In this document: in pieces, positions 30,301 to 38,073 of the stretch
Layout: every line of letters begins with the position of its first letter
Position numbering within the stretch: position 1 is the stretch's first letter
DNA from: Cycloclasticus sp.
Lineage (GTDB): Bacteria > Pseudomonadota > Gammaproteobacteria > Methylococcales > Cycloclasticaceae
Direction of reading: 5' to 3'
Assembly (NCBI GenBank): GCA_012959695.1
Contig: DUCS01000043.1
Location: 1-54,446 of the forward strand
DNA: 54,446 nucleotides
Notes under the pieces: generated by a model
What the model was told of the DNA's origin: nothing
Databases searched by the model: none
Seen by the model: only the letters and a program-made list of their open reading frames with translations
Translations under genes and position numbers: made by a program

Positions 30301-30778
30301 TAAGCAACCTGAGCTTGAGCAACGTATTGATACCGGCCCCGAAATTGACCTACATGAAAGCGCGCTAATTCCAGACGACTATTTACCAGACGTCCACAGC
30401 CGCCTTGTTTTGTATAAACGTATTGCCAGCGCCGATAACGTAGAAGACTTACGCGACTTACAAATCGAAATGATTGACCGCTTCGGCTTATTGCCCGACA
30501 GTACCAAATGTCTGTTTGGTATCAGCGAAATAAAGCAACTCGCCAACCGAGTGGGCGTTGAAAAAGTGAGTTTCGGAAAGTCCAATGGCTTAATTCAATT
30601 TTCTGACGCGCCACGTATCGACCCCGCAAGAATTATCGAGTTAATTCAAACACAGCCACACGTTTTTCAACTGAGTGGTCCACAAAAAATACGTTTTACT
30701 AAAAAACTTGATAGCACCGAGGCTAAAGTTGAGTTTATACTCGAACTACTCAATTCAATAGCACTGACTGAACACTAA
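27368..30778 (+). CDS. mfd: Transcription-repair coupling factor Mfd
   Basis: Mfd displaces stalled RNA polymerase from lesions and recruits UvrA. The 1136-residue protein (E. coli 1148) has the UvrB-like N-terminal module (EIPFFLTNELPLIYFPDWE, EYSVRGSIFDMFP), the RNA polymerase interaction domain (PVVHQEHGVGRYIGL), and the RecG-like motor with GDVGFGKTEVAMRA (Walker A), DEEQRFGVRHKE (motif II), TLTATPIPRTL and QLRGRVGRSHHRAYAY. The C-terminal TRCF domain is present. It is complete. Confidence 0.97.
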   Translation: MSAVNLALPKNKHHPIDWGVFDGCADALQIANTAQASDQLFIVVCSDTQSALRLEREIPFFLTNELPLIYFPDWEVLPYDSFSPLGEIISERLATLYRLQTLKRGILLVTVNCLLQRLAPRTQLLGECFSLTTGDTLNIDKTRLNLDSLSYQNVHSVQEHGEYSVRGSIFDMFPMGSKKPYRIDLFDDEVESIRTFDVETQRSDEQVDSIQLFPAREFPINDSSIQLFRQKFREHFPTVSDKNAVYQQVSKGNIPNGIENYLPLFVDRTESFFDYISEATLILHGDIQAAGDTFAQQVVERFEHRQRDIDRPALRPDLLFHDIESFNKQLSNFPRISLSSHIDELDKTALINPKNTADEQPLFKVLQTNEHKTLFIAESAGHRESMLLQLQKLNIRPRVIEHWKGFIDNNDSPCIAVAPIDEGLSTDAFSLITENNLFGTRVQQRRRRRSSSSQRLENIFNSLAELEIGSPVVHQEHGVGRYIGLKHLVVDSIETEFLTLEYANNDKLYVPVSSLNLIGRYMGTQGDNAPLHKLGSDQWEKARKKALKRARDVAAELLDIHARRAAKPGNPMVVESAEYDTFARAFPFEETEDQATAIEQTLHDMSLAKPMDRVICGDVGFGKTEVAMRAAFSAASNHYQTAILVPTTLLAQQHFQNFSDRFADWPIRVEVLSRFVSAKKQKQIIADTAAGNVDILIGTHKLVQKSLVYHNLGLVIIDEEQRFGVRHKEHFKSMRSEVDMLTLTATPIPRTLNQAMSGLRDISIIATPPPNRHAIETFVSEWNNGLIQEACQREIRRGGQIFVLHNDIASMDRMVLELQELVPDANVMKAHGQMRESELEHIMLDFYHHRFNVLVSTTIIENGIDLPNANTIIINRADKLGLSQLHQLRGRVGRSHHRAYAYMIIPPDGVMTNDAKKRIDAIQSSADLGAGFSLSTHDMEIRGAGELLGDSQSGDIQEIGFTLYTELLDNAVAAIKSGKQPELEQRIDTGPEIDLHESALIPDDYLPDVHSRLVLYKRIASADNVEDLRDLQIEMIDRFGLLPDSTKCLFGISEIKQLANRVGVEKVSFGKSNGLIQFSDAPRIDPARIIELIQTQPHVFQLSGPQKIRFTKKLDSTEAKVEFILELLNSIALTEH

Positions 30779-30781
30779 CTT

Positions 30782-31567
30782 ATGCTGACTTATCGCGTTT
30801 TAATTCTCACCCTTGTTTTTCTTGTTTTCAACAGCACGGTTATGTATGCAGAAAACCATATCGAAGAAGAACAAGAAGAAGTTGACTGGTACAGTGTTGA
30901 ATACATTGTTTTCGAAAACAACCCGCTCAGTAATCAAGCCTTAGAACCTTGGACAAAAGAACCGTTCGATATGCCAGTCGGCGCTATCGAGTTAGACAGC
31001 CCTTCTGCTAACGACATTCAACAAGCAACCCTCTCAACTGACCGCATAAAACCCGTCGTCAGCAAAGCATTTAGCACACTCAATATTGACCAGCAACAAC
31101 TTCATGGTGTGGTAACACGACTCGACAAACTATCGTCGTACACACCCATTGCTCATGGCGGCTGGATTCAACCATTAGAAGAAAAAAGCGCGTTGCAAGC
31201 CATACAAATCGTTCAACAAGCCGGCGCCATTCAACTTGAAGGAACGCTTACCTTTCACCGTGGCCGCTATTTACACTTAAATGTTGATTTGCAGTTAACC
31301 GAAATGATGCCAGCGACGCTCGACGCTAACTACATGAGCAATATAGCGATACAGCCTGCAACGATGTACCGACTAAAAGAAACCCGGCGAATTAAAACCA
31401 GCGACACGCACTATTTTGATCACCCACGGTTTGGCGTAATGGTTATTGTAGAAAAAATCGACTCGCCTGAAGCGGCTGTTTCGACAGCCGACTTAATTCA
31501 AGAACAACCGACGGTTGAAGCAACCGAATTAGTGCCAGTAGGCCCAAGTAAATTAAACGAAAACTAA
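30782..31567 (+). CDS. CsiV-like exported protein
   Basis: The 261-residue protein has a signal peptide (about 1-23, ending VMYA). The segment DWYSVEYIVFEN is typical of the CsiV family, described as peptidoglycan-binding, and YGR-like HRGRYLHLNVDLQL plus the C-terminal RRIKTSDTHYFDHPRFGVMVIV support this. The gene follows mfd by 3 bases, the usual neighbour in gammaproteobacteria. Its stop overlaps that of the convergent DUF3581 gene. Confidence 0.8.
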   Translation: MLTYRVLILTLVFLVFNSTVMYAENHIEEEQEEVDWYSVEYIVFENNPLSNQALEPWTKEPFDMPVGAIELDSPSANDIQQATLSTDRIKPVVSKAFSTLNIDQQQLHGVVTRLDKLSSYTPIAHGGWIQPLEEKSALQAIQIVQQAGAIQLEGTLTFHRGRYLHLNVDLQLTEMMPATLDANYMSNIAIQPATMYRLKETRRIKTSDTHYFDHPRFGVMVIVEKIDSPEAAVSTADLIQEQPTVEATELVPVGPSKLNEN

Positions 31568-32271
31568 GCTGAATACGCTTGTTTCGTTGCGTTGTAATCA
31601 GACACAATCGTATCAATCGCTTCTTGTTCAAATGGTCTAAGGCCCGACACCACCATATCCTTCGTGCCGTGCCCGATGTTATTTCCGTCGACGAATAAAT
31701 CGAACTCCAGTTTTACGCTGCCTTTTTTGCCGTTCACGTTCATCGAGGCACCTGAAAATTCTAGCGCTAATTCGCCGCTGGCAAATTGATCAATCTCAAT
31801 CACCATGTCTTTATAGATAATTAACGGCCTAGCTGGGTTAATCATCACGTTATTTTTTTTCATTAAATCGATCAAAATTTCAGGGAACGTTCGGCCTGAA
31901 AACTCGACGTATTTCTCAATCAAGCTTGAAATAAAACGGTCATCGCGACTGATGTTGCCCGAACTATGAATCGTCATCATCGACTTATCGTTTTGGTCTC
32001 GCAAGCTGAATTCAGCCAATAGTTCTGATGGCAGTTTAACAATGGATTGCTCCGTCACCATACTTTCAAAGTCAAAGCGCATCGATTGGCTGACGCCTAA
32101 TTCAGTTAGCGCCACTGCAAACAACAAATCGCCGGGCACGCAAAAACGCTTTGCATCGATGTCGTGCAAGGGATTGAAATCACCGGCAACGGATTTTGCG
32201 AACAGACTTGCTTGTTCACGGCTAACATTAACTAACTGACTGTCTAAACTATAAAACTGCTTTAAATTCAT
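31564..32271 (-). CDS. DUF3581 family protein
   Basis: The 235-residue protein carries the conserved block AKSVAGDFNPLHDIDAKRFCVPGDLLFAVAL near residues 27-57, characteristic of DUF3581. The GDFNPLH motif resembles MaoC/hot-dog hydratases, so an acyl-CoA-binding fold is possible, but no activity is established. No signal peptide. It is followed on the same strand by the methylthioinosine phosphorylase after 62 bases of its own upstream side. Confidence 0.78.
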   Translation of the reverse strand: MNLKQFYSLDSQLVNVSREQASLFAKSVAGDFNPLHDIDAKRFCVPGDLLFAVALTELGVSQSMRFDFESMVTEQSIVKLPSELLAEFSLRDQNDKSMMTIHSSGNISRDDRFISSLIEKYVEFSGRTFPEILIDLMKKNNVMINPARPLIIYKDMVIEIDQFASGELALEFSGASMNVNGKKGSVKLEFDLFVDGNNIGHGTKDMVVSGLRPFEQEAIDTIVSDYNATKQAYSA

Positions 32272-32333
32272 GGCTTTTAATATTTCTAATGACGTGTTTA
32301 TTATACTTGAAATTAACTCGCGTTTATTTTCAT

Positions 32334-33068
32334 CTACAACACCAATGCGGTTAATACCCTATGAACTTTATCCATACCTTTAGATGCAAACGCTTCAATC
32401 TTATCCATGCTTATTTCATCACCCTCAAGCCCTGCCGCCCAATTAACCACAACGGCGCAACAGGCATAGTTTAATTTAAGTTCTCTCGCTAACCCCGCTT
32501 CTGGCATACCCGTCATGCCGACAAGGTCACAACCATCGCGTTCAAGCCTGACCACTTCGGCCGCAGTCTCTAGCCTTGGACCTTGTGTGCAGGCATAAAC
32601 CGCCTTATTCAATACTGGCAAATCTACGTCAGCCATAGCCGTAATAAGGCTATCTCTAAGCGTTGTCGAATACGGGTTAGTGAAATCAATATGCACCACG
32701 TGCTCTAAGTCCTCTTCAAAATAGGTAGACGAACGTCCCCAGGTGTAATCAATCAGTTGATTAGGCAACACCAAGCTTGCAGGCGGCATCGTTTGATTCA
32801 TACTGCCCACCGCAGCCACTGCCACAATGTTCGTCGCACCGGCTTCCTTTAGCGCCCAAATATTCGCTTGATAGTTAATCTTGTGCGGCGGAATGGTATG
32901 CCCATATCCATGTCGTGCCAAAAACACCACCTCAACGCCATTTAATGTGCCGAAGGTCAATGCCGACGAAGGTTCTCCATAAGGGGTCTTAATGACCCGT
33001 TTATGCACATCATCAAGGTCAACCAACTTGCTTAACCCTGTTCCGCCAATAATTGCTAAGACTGACAT
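32334..33068 (-). CDS. S-methyl-5'-thioinosine phosphorylase
   Basis: This enzyme splits methylthioinosine with phosphate into hypoxanthine and methylthioribose-1-phosphate. The 244-residue protein belongs to the MTAP/purine phosphorylase family: IGGTGLSKL, ARHGYGHTIPPHKINYQAN, AVGSMNQTMPPASLVLP, CTQGPRLETAAEV and VGMTGMPEAGLAREL. The N-terminal HTIPPHKINYQAN and late VVNWAAG resemble the Pseudomonas methylthioinosine-specific enzyme more than methylthioadenosine phosphorylase. It overlaps the upstream hypoxanthine phosphoribosyltransferase gene by 13 bases, which supports hypoxanthine as product. Confidence 0.85.
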   Translation of the reverse strand: MSVLAIIGGTGLSKLVDLDDVHKRVIKTPYGEPSSALTFGTLNGVEVVFLARHGYGHTIPPHKINYQANIWALKEAGATNIVAVAAVGSMNQTMPPASLVLPNQLIDYTWGRSSTYFEEDLEHVVHIDFTNPYSTTLRDSLITAMADVDLPVLNKAVYACTQGPRLETAAEVVRLERDGCDLVGMTGMPEAGLARELKLNYACCAVVVNWAAGLEGDEISMDKIEAFASKGMDKVHRVLTALVL

Positions 33069-33631
33069 AATAATTCCTCTAAATTTTCTGGGCAGGCGAA
33101 CAAACCATTCGCATTACGCAAATAACCTTTGTAGTCCATCCCCATGCCGAATAAATACTCGTTACCCGCCTGAAAGCCTACAAAATCCGCCTTTATCGGC
33201 TTATTCTTTGCAATTGCCTTATCAACGAGTACCGCCGTATAACAGCGTTCAACCCCTTGTTGCACGCAATATTCTTTTAGCTTCGCCATGGTGATGCCTT
33301 CATCCAATACGTCATCAACAATGATCACGGTTCTATTTAATAATGGCGTTGTTGGCCGTTGTTTCCATACTAAATCTTCACCGACCATTTTTCCTTGATA
33401 GCGCGTTGCGTGAATGTAGTCCATTTCTAATGGAAAATTTAATTTAGGCAGCAAACGGCCAACGGCGACCACAGCACCCGTCATCACACACAGTACGACT
33501 GGGTTCATGTCTTTGCACAGCCCGGCAATGTCTGCCGCTAAGCGAACAAACATCAACTCAACTTCACGTTCATCTAATAAGCAGGCGCTGTTATTTTCAA
33601 CGATTTCAATTTCAGCCAATGAAACGTTCAT
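33056..33631 (-). CDS. Hypoxanthine-guanine phosphoribosyltransferase
   Basis: The enzyme joins hypoxanthine or guanine to PRPP. The 191-residue protein has the PRPP-binding motif VIIVDDVLDEGITM and the type I PRTase features LCVMTGAVVAVGRLLPKL, and DYIHATRYQGK. The C-terminal FVGFQAGNEYLFGMGMDYKGYLRN is typical of the group often labelled Hpt in Pseudomonas-like bacteria. It starts immediately after nagZ and overlaps the phosphorylase downstream, making a likely salvage unit. Confidence 0.88.
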   Translation of the reverse strand: MNVSLAEIEIVENNSACLLDEREVELMFVRLAADIAGLCKDMNPVVLCVMTGAVVAVGRLLPKLNFPLEMDYIHATRYQGKMVGEDLVWKQRPTTPLLNRTVIIVDDVLDEGITMAKLKEYCVQQGVERCYTAVLVDKAIAKNKPIKADFVGFQAGNEYLFGMGMDYKGYLRNANGLFACPENLEELLCQS

Positions 33632-34666
33632 TTAACTCAGTTCCTCGATAATGTTATGACTGCGTTGCCATTGTTTTGAGTCACGAAGCGGTTCAGATGA
33701 CATTAACGACGTCGGACGCATGGCCTTTAGACGTTCAACCGAATCTGTATTTATTGCCATGCCATTTAAGCCGTCAATGATTTGCTCGACGGCTGAACGA
33801 TCATTACACACCAAGGCCATATCACCACCGGCTTGCAATGCCCGCGTTGCGCGCTGCACATAATCACCCACCACACTGGCGCCGTGCATGGTTAAATCAT
33901 CACTAAAAATAGCGCCATTAAAACCTAATTGCTTACGTAACACCGTCTGCAACCAATAATCAGAAAAACCGGCGGGCGACTCGTCCATTTGTTTATAAAT
34001 AACGTGCGCCGGCATAATGCCTTTCATGCCCGCAGCAATCAGTTGTTTAAACGGATAGATATCCTCTTGCATAATCGCCTCGAGTGGGCGCTCATCAACA
34101 GGAATAGCGACATGAGAGTCTGGCGCGACCGCCCCGTGCCCAGGAAAATGTTTGCCAATGCTCGCCATGCCCGCATCCGTCAAGCCGCGCTGAAACGCCT
34201 CGGCAACGTCTGCTACGGCTTGTTTATCACTAGAAAAAGCGCGATCTCCAATTACTTCGCTACAGCCGTAGTCCAAATCGAGCACTGGCGCAAAGCTAAA
34301 ATCTACGCCCACTTGACGTAATTCAGCCGCCATTAACCACGCCACTTGTTGTGCGTAGTCTAATCCACGTTGCTTATCTTCTGCGTAAACATCGCCTAAA
34401 CGCTGCATGCAGGGTATTTGAGTGAAACCTTCTCTGAACCGCTGAACTCGGCCCCCTTCATGGTCAACCGCTATCAGCAGCGGTTCTTGCCTTAACCGAT
34501 GAATCTCATCACACAACAGCGTTACTTGCTCAAGCGACTCGTAATTTCTTGAGAAAAGAATCAAACCACCCACCAACGGATGGTTAAGGATGTCCCGATC
34601 AACTTGTGAAAGCTCGACATCTTCGATATCAATCATTAAAGGCCCAAGAGGCATAGGCGATTTCAT
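33632..34666 (-). CDS. nagZ: Beta-N-acetylglucosaminidase NagZ (GH3)
   Basis: NagZ removes GlcNAc from anhydromuropeptides in the cytoplasm during cell wall recycling. The 344-residue protein (E. coli 341) has VDHEGGRVQRFREGFTQIP, the KHFPGHGAVAPDSH catalytic loop with the Asp-His dyad, and the nucleophile motif FSDDLTMHGA. No signal peptide. It is the first gene of a minus-strand unit with hpt and the phosphorylase; this neighbourhood also occurs in Pseudomonas. Confidence 0.95.
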   Translation of the reverse strand: MKSPMPLGPLMIDIEDVELSQVDRDILNHPLVGGLILFSRNYESLEQVTLLCDEIHRLRQEPLLIAVDHEGGRVQRFREGFTQIPCMQRLGDVYAEDKQRGLDYAQQVAWLMAAELRQVGVDFSFAPVLDLDYGCSEVIGDRAFSSDKQAVADVAEAFQRGLTDAGMASIGKHFPGHGAVAPDSHVAIPVDERPLEAIMQEDIYPFKQLIAAGMKGIMPAHVIYKQMDESPAGFSDYWLQTVLRKQLGFNGAIFSDDLTMHGASVVGDYVQRATRALQAGGDMALVCNDRSAVEQIIDGLNGMAINTDSVERLKAMRPTSLMSSEPLRDSKQWQRSHNIIEELS

Positions 34667-34727
34667 TTTTATAGTCTATCCTTGTTATTAAGCTTTCAAC
34701 CCAGCATAAAACTTTTGGAGATACATT

Positions 34728-35132
34728 ATGCGTTTAGTCGTTTTACTGTGTGGTTTTTTATTATTTACATCAAGCGTATTTGCCGAAGAAGGCGATGAAA
34801 CAGAAGAAGCCGCCGTTCCAGAGATTATTTATTTACCCTTAACTCCACAATTTACCGTTAATTTATTGGGTAATAAGCATTATTTACGCACATCCATCGA
34901 ATTACAGCTGGCCAATGCCGATATTAAAGAGGCCATTACTGCCAACGATCCGGCTATACGCCACGCACTCATCGTATTATTAAGCAATAATTATATTGAA
35001 AATATTACAAGCATTGAAGGCAGAATGGAACTGCAAGACAAAGCCGCTGACGTTTTGAACGAAACATTAAAAAAATATGCGAAAACTGAAGGCGTTGACA
35101 AAGTGTTATTCACCGACTTCGTATCCCAATAA
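34728..35132 (+). CDS. FliL-like exported protein
   Basis: The 134-residue protein resembles the flagellar basal-body FliL family: LTPQFTVNLLGNKHYLRTSIELQL, then NDPAIRHALIVLLSNN and GRMELQDKAADVLNETL. The N-terminus is a signal peptide (about residues 1-19, ending SSVFA) rather than a retained anchor helix, and an acidic linker follows. No flagellar genes are nearby, so it may be an orphan paralogue. The ATG at 34728 has TTGGAGAT upstream. Confidence 0.8.
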   Translation: MRLVVLLCGFLLFTSSVFAEEGDETEEAAVPEIIYLPLTPQFTVNLLGNKHYLRTSIELQLANADIKEAITANDPAIRHALIVLLSNNYIENITSIEGRMELQDKAADVLNETLKKYAKTEGVDKVLFTDFVSQ

Positions 35133-35154
35133 TACCCTCCGAGATAAAACTTAC

Positions 35155-35646
35155 TTATTCGTTTATTGACACCAGCGTACCAACCGGTATTCGCTCGAAA
35201 AGATCAATCACATCTTCATTTAGCATCCTAATACAACCGTGCGAGGACGGTTGCTCTGAAATCAGCTTGTCAGGCGCGCCATGTATATAAATAAAACGCC
35301 GCATGGTATCCACATTACCTAAACGATTTTTACCTACTTCAAGCCCAGATAACCATAAAATTCGCGTTAATATCCAATCTCTATCGGGCGACTCATCCAT
35401 TAATGTTTGCTGAAATATTTCACCGCTAAAGCGCCTACCAACAAACACGCTGCCTATTGCTGCATTTCCACCAATTTTTGCACGAACAACATGCTGGCCA
35501 CGCGGTGTACACTCACTGCCAAACTGTTCGCCCACGCCATTCTTCGCGGTACAAACTGTATACGATTTAACTAACGCATCACCCCGATACAGCATCAACG
35601 TTTGTTGCTTTACATTAATCGTTATTGTGACTAAGTCGTTTGTCAT
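35155..35646 (-). CDS. L,D-transpeptidase (YkuD domain)
   Basis: The 163-residue protein is essentially one YkuD domain. It shows the family motif with IHGAPDKL and SSHGCIRM, giving catalytic C138 and His in HG (122 and 136). No signal peptide is visible at the start (MTNDLVTITINVKQQTLML), unusual for a periplasmic cell-wall enzyme and typical of some short homologues. It starts directly after the rlmD stop (TAAATG), so it is co-translated with rlmD. Confidence 0.88.
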   Translation of the reverse strand: MTNDLVTITINVKQQTLMLYRGDALVKSYTVCTAKNGVGEQFGSECTPRGQHVVRAKIGGNAAIGSVFVGRRFSGEIFQQTLMDESPDRDWILTRILWLSGLEVGKNRLGNVDTMRRFIYIHGAPDKLISEQPSSHGCIRMLNEDVIDLFERIPVGTLVSINE

Positions 35647-36975
35647 TTATTTTACAAACAACGCAATAGATTCAACGTGTGAAGTATGTGGGAACATATC
35701 CATCACGCCCGCTCGTTTCATCGTATAACCCAGCTCATTGACTAGAATAGCTGCATCACGCGCCAAGGTCGACGGGTTACATGAAATGTATAACACATGT
35801 TCTGCGCCCCATGTCGGCAAATAATGCAGAATTTCCTTTGCCCCCAAACGCGGTGGATCAATCAACACTTTATTGTATTTTTGTTTTGTCCAAGGCTCAT
35901 CCGCCACTTCTTCCATCAAGTTAGCGGTATAAAAACTGGCATTGTTTATGCCGTTTTTGTCGGCATTTTTTTTCGCCCGTTTAATTAAATCCTCGCTGCC
36001 TTCAACGCCCGTTACATGACCCGCCACTTTGGCCATTGGTAAGGTGAAATTACCTAAGCCGCAGAACAAATCGAGCACATTGTCATTTTCATTCAAATCC
36101 AACGTCTGCAATGCCCGATTAATCATTTTCCGATTGATTTCTACATTCACTTGCACAAAATCGCTAGGGCCGAAATACAAGGTCACATCATTTGGTAAGG
36201 CATAACTAAGCGCAGGTTTTTCGCCGCTTAAAGGCGCAATGGTATCGGGGCCTTTAGATTGCGTGTAAATATCAACCTCTGCTGACAGTTCAAACGCACT
36301 CAATATAGCGATATCGTCATCGCTCAGGGGTTCTAATATTCTAAAAACCAACGCCGTTCGATTGTCACAAATGGATACTTCAATTTGTGGTATTTTGTCT
36401 TTTATCGTTAGCCCGCCTATCAAAGCAGAAAGGTCCATCAATCGTTTACCAACCGATGGATGGAGTACTTCACAGGACTCTATTTCAGCCAAAAAGGGGC
36501 TTGCCTTTTCTCTAAAGCCAACCAACACGCGACCTTTTTTAATCACGTCCTTAACGCCTAAACGTGCGCGGTGGCGATAACCCAAAAAAGGCCCGGTTAA
36601 CGCAGGCCAAAGTTCAAAGTTTTCAAGCTTTGCAATGCTTTTAAATTGGTTTATTAAAATGCTTTGCTTTGCCAAAATTTGCTTTTCAGGGTCAAGGTGC
36701 TGGAGGCTACAACCGCCACAAATAGCATAGTGTTCACAGCCGGGGTCGACGCGATCTGCCGACGCTTTCAAAACCTCTGTTACTCGTCCCTCGGCAAAGT
36801 CTTTTTTCTTTTTACTGTATTCAAACACCACCTCTTCACCCGGTAATGCGCCCGCAATGAACACCGCTTTTTCATCCACATGAGCTATTCCACGGCCATC
36901 GTGCGCCATTGACTCTATGCATGCATTTGCGGTTTCTGGGGGTAATTTCTTGCGTCTATTTCTACGTCTAGCCAT
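35647..36975 (-). CDS. rlmD: 23S rRNA (uracil1939-C5)-methyltransferase RlmD
   Basis: RlmD (RumA) methylates U1939 of 23S rRNA. The 442-residue protein has an N-terminal TRAM domain (about 13-72), an iron-sulfur cluster region with C80, C86 and C89 (CEHYAICGGC) and a fourth cysteine near 168. The SAM-binding segment is NVLDLFCGLGNFTLP, and the catalytic cysteine lies in YISCNPSTLARD. The basic N-terminus (ARRRNRRKK) fits rRNA binding. Confidence 0.95.
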   Translation of the reverse strand: MARRRNRRKKLPPETANACIESMAHDGRGIAHVDEKAVFIAGALPGEEVVFEYSKKKKDFAEGRVTEVLKASADRVDPGCEHYAICGGCSLQHLDPEKQILAKQSILINQFKSIAKLENFELWPALTGPFLGYRHRARLGVKDVIKKGRVLVGFREKASPFLAEIESCEVLHPSVGKRLMDLSALIGGLTIKDKIPQIEVSICDNRTALVFRILEPLSDDDIAILSAFELSAEVDIYTQSKGPDTIAPLSGEKPALSYALPNDVTLYFGPSDFVQVNVEINRKMINRALQTLDLNENDNVLDLFCGLGNFTLPMAKVAGHVTGVEGSEDLIKRAKKNADKNGINNASFYTANLMEEVADEPWTKQKYNKVLIDPPRLGAKEILHYLPTWGAEHVLYISCNPSTLARDAAILVNELGYTMKRAGVMDMFPHTSHVESIALFVK

Positions 36976-37035
36976 ATCGTTTACAACACCTACTCTTATT
37001 CATCATTGAGCGATATTTTAAACGTTAACGCTAAT

Positions 37036-37923
37036 TTAATCTGGAAAAATACCAGTTGAAATATAGCGATCGCCACGATCACAAATAACCACCGCAATCG
37101 TCGCATTCTCTAATCGTTTAGAAAGTTCAAGTGCAACGTGTGTTGCACCACCAGACGAAACACCACAAAAGATACCTTCTTTTTCAGCCAACAATCGAGT
37201 CATGTCTTCCGCCTGCTGTTGACTTACTTCAAGAATTTCATCGACGCGCGTACGGTCGTAAATTTTAGGCATGTATTCTTCAGGCCAGCGACGAATACCG
37301 GGGATTTTTGAATCGCCCTCGGGCTGCACGCCAACGATGCGAATGTCATTGTTTTTTTCTTTCAGAAACATCGATGTGCCCATGATGGTACCCGTGGTGC
37401 CCATCGAACTGACAAAATGCGTAATTTCACCTTGGGTATCACGCCAAATTTCAGGACCTGTGCCACTGTAATGCGACAAAGGATTATCTGCATTAGCAAA
37501 TTGATCAAGCACCTTACCTTCGCCGTTCGCTTCCATTTTTCTCGACAGGTCTATCGCTGCTTCCATACTGCCTGCCGCCGGCGTCAAAATAATTTCCGCG
37601 CCATATGCTTTCATTGACGCCCGCCGCTCAGCGCTCATGTTATCCGGCATGATTAAAATCATCTTATAGCCTTTAATCGCCGCCGCCATTGCCAACGCAA
37701 TACCCGTATTACCGCTGGTTGCTTCAATTAAAACATCACCCGGCTTAATCTCACCGCGTAATTCAGCTTGTTGAATCATACTGATCGCCGGGCGATCCTT
37801 GACAGAACCTGCGGGATTATTACCTTCCAGCTTCAATAAAATAGTATTGCTTGTTGAGTCTAACCGCTGCAATTTAACTAACGGCGTATTGCCAACAAAG
37901 TCCTCAATCGTGGGGTAAATCAT
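37036..37923 (-). CDS. cysM: Cysteine synthase B
   Basis: CysM makes cysteine from O-acetylserine with sulfide or thiosulfate using PLP. The 295-residue protein has the PLP lysine K42 (PAGSVKDRPA), the substrate loop EATSGNTGIALAM, the phosphate-binding SSMGTTGTIMG and the C-terminal GVSSGGATHVAL. The short length and RRWPEEYMPKIYD favour CysM over CysK. Next to it lies rlmD, separated by 60 bases. Confidence 0.95.
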   Translation of the reverse strand: MIYPTIEDFVGNTPLVKLQRLDSTSNTILLKLEGNNPAGSVKDRPAISMIQQAELRGEIKPGDVLIEATSGNTGIALAMAAAIKGYKMILIMPDNMSAERRASMKAYGAEIILTPAAGSMEAAIDLSRKMEANGEGKVLDQFANADNPLSHYSGTGPEIWRDTQGEITHFVSSMGTTGTIMGTSMFLKEKNNDIRIVGVQPEGDSKIPGIRRWPEEYMPKIYDRTRVDEILEVSQQQAEDMTRLLAEKEGIFCGVSSGGATHVALELSKRLENATIAVVICDRGDRYISTGIFPD

Positions 37924-38013
37924 GTCTTCTCATAGGAGTTAAATCAGTGCGAACGTTATCACACCTTTGCTACATACCTTAATAGTTTTAAGTTATGTGC
38001 TTAGTCATGGCCA

Positions 38014-38042
38014 TTGATAACTAAATAGGGGCAATTTATGCT
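38014..38042 (+). promoter_or_regulatory. Candidate sigma70 promoter of the receptor cassette
   Basis: TTGATA (38014-38019) and TATGCT (38037-38042) are separated by 17 bases. Transcription would start near 38049, 25 bases before the first receptor start. It is the best match in the 150-base gap after cysM, but a single weak -10 hexamer keeps confidence modest. Confidence 0.4.
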
Positions 38043-38073
38043 AATATTTTAGAAAAATAATAAGGTTATCTCA

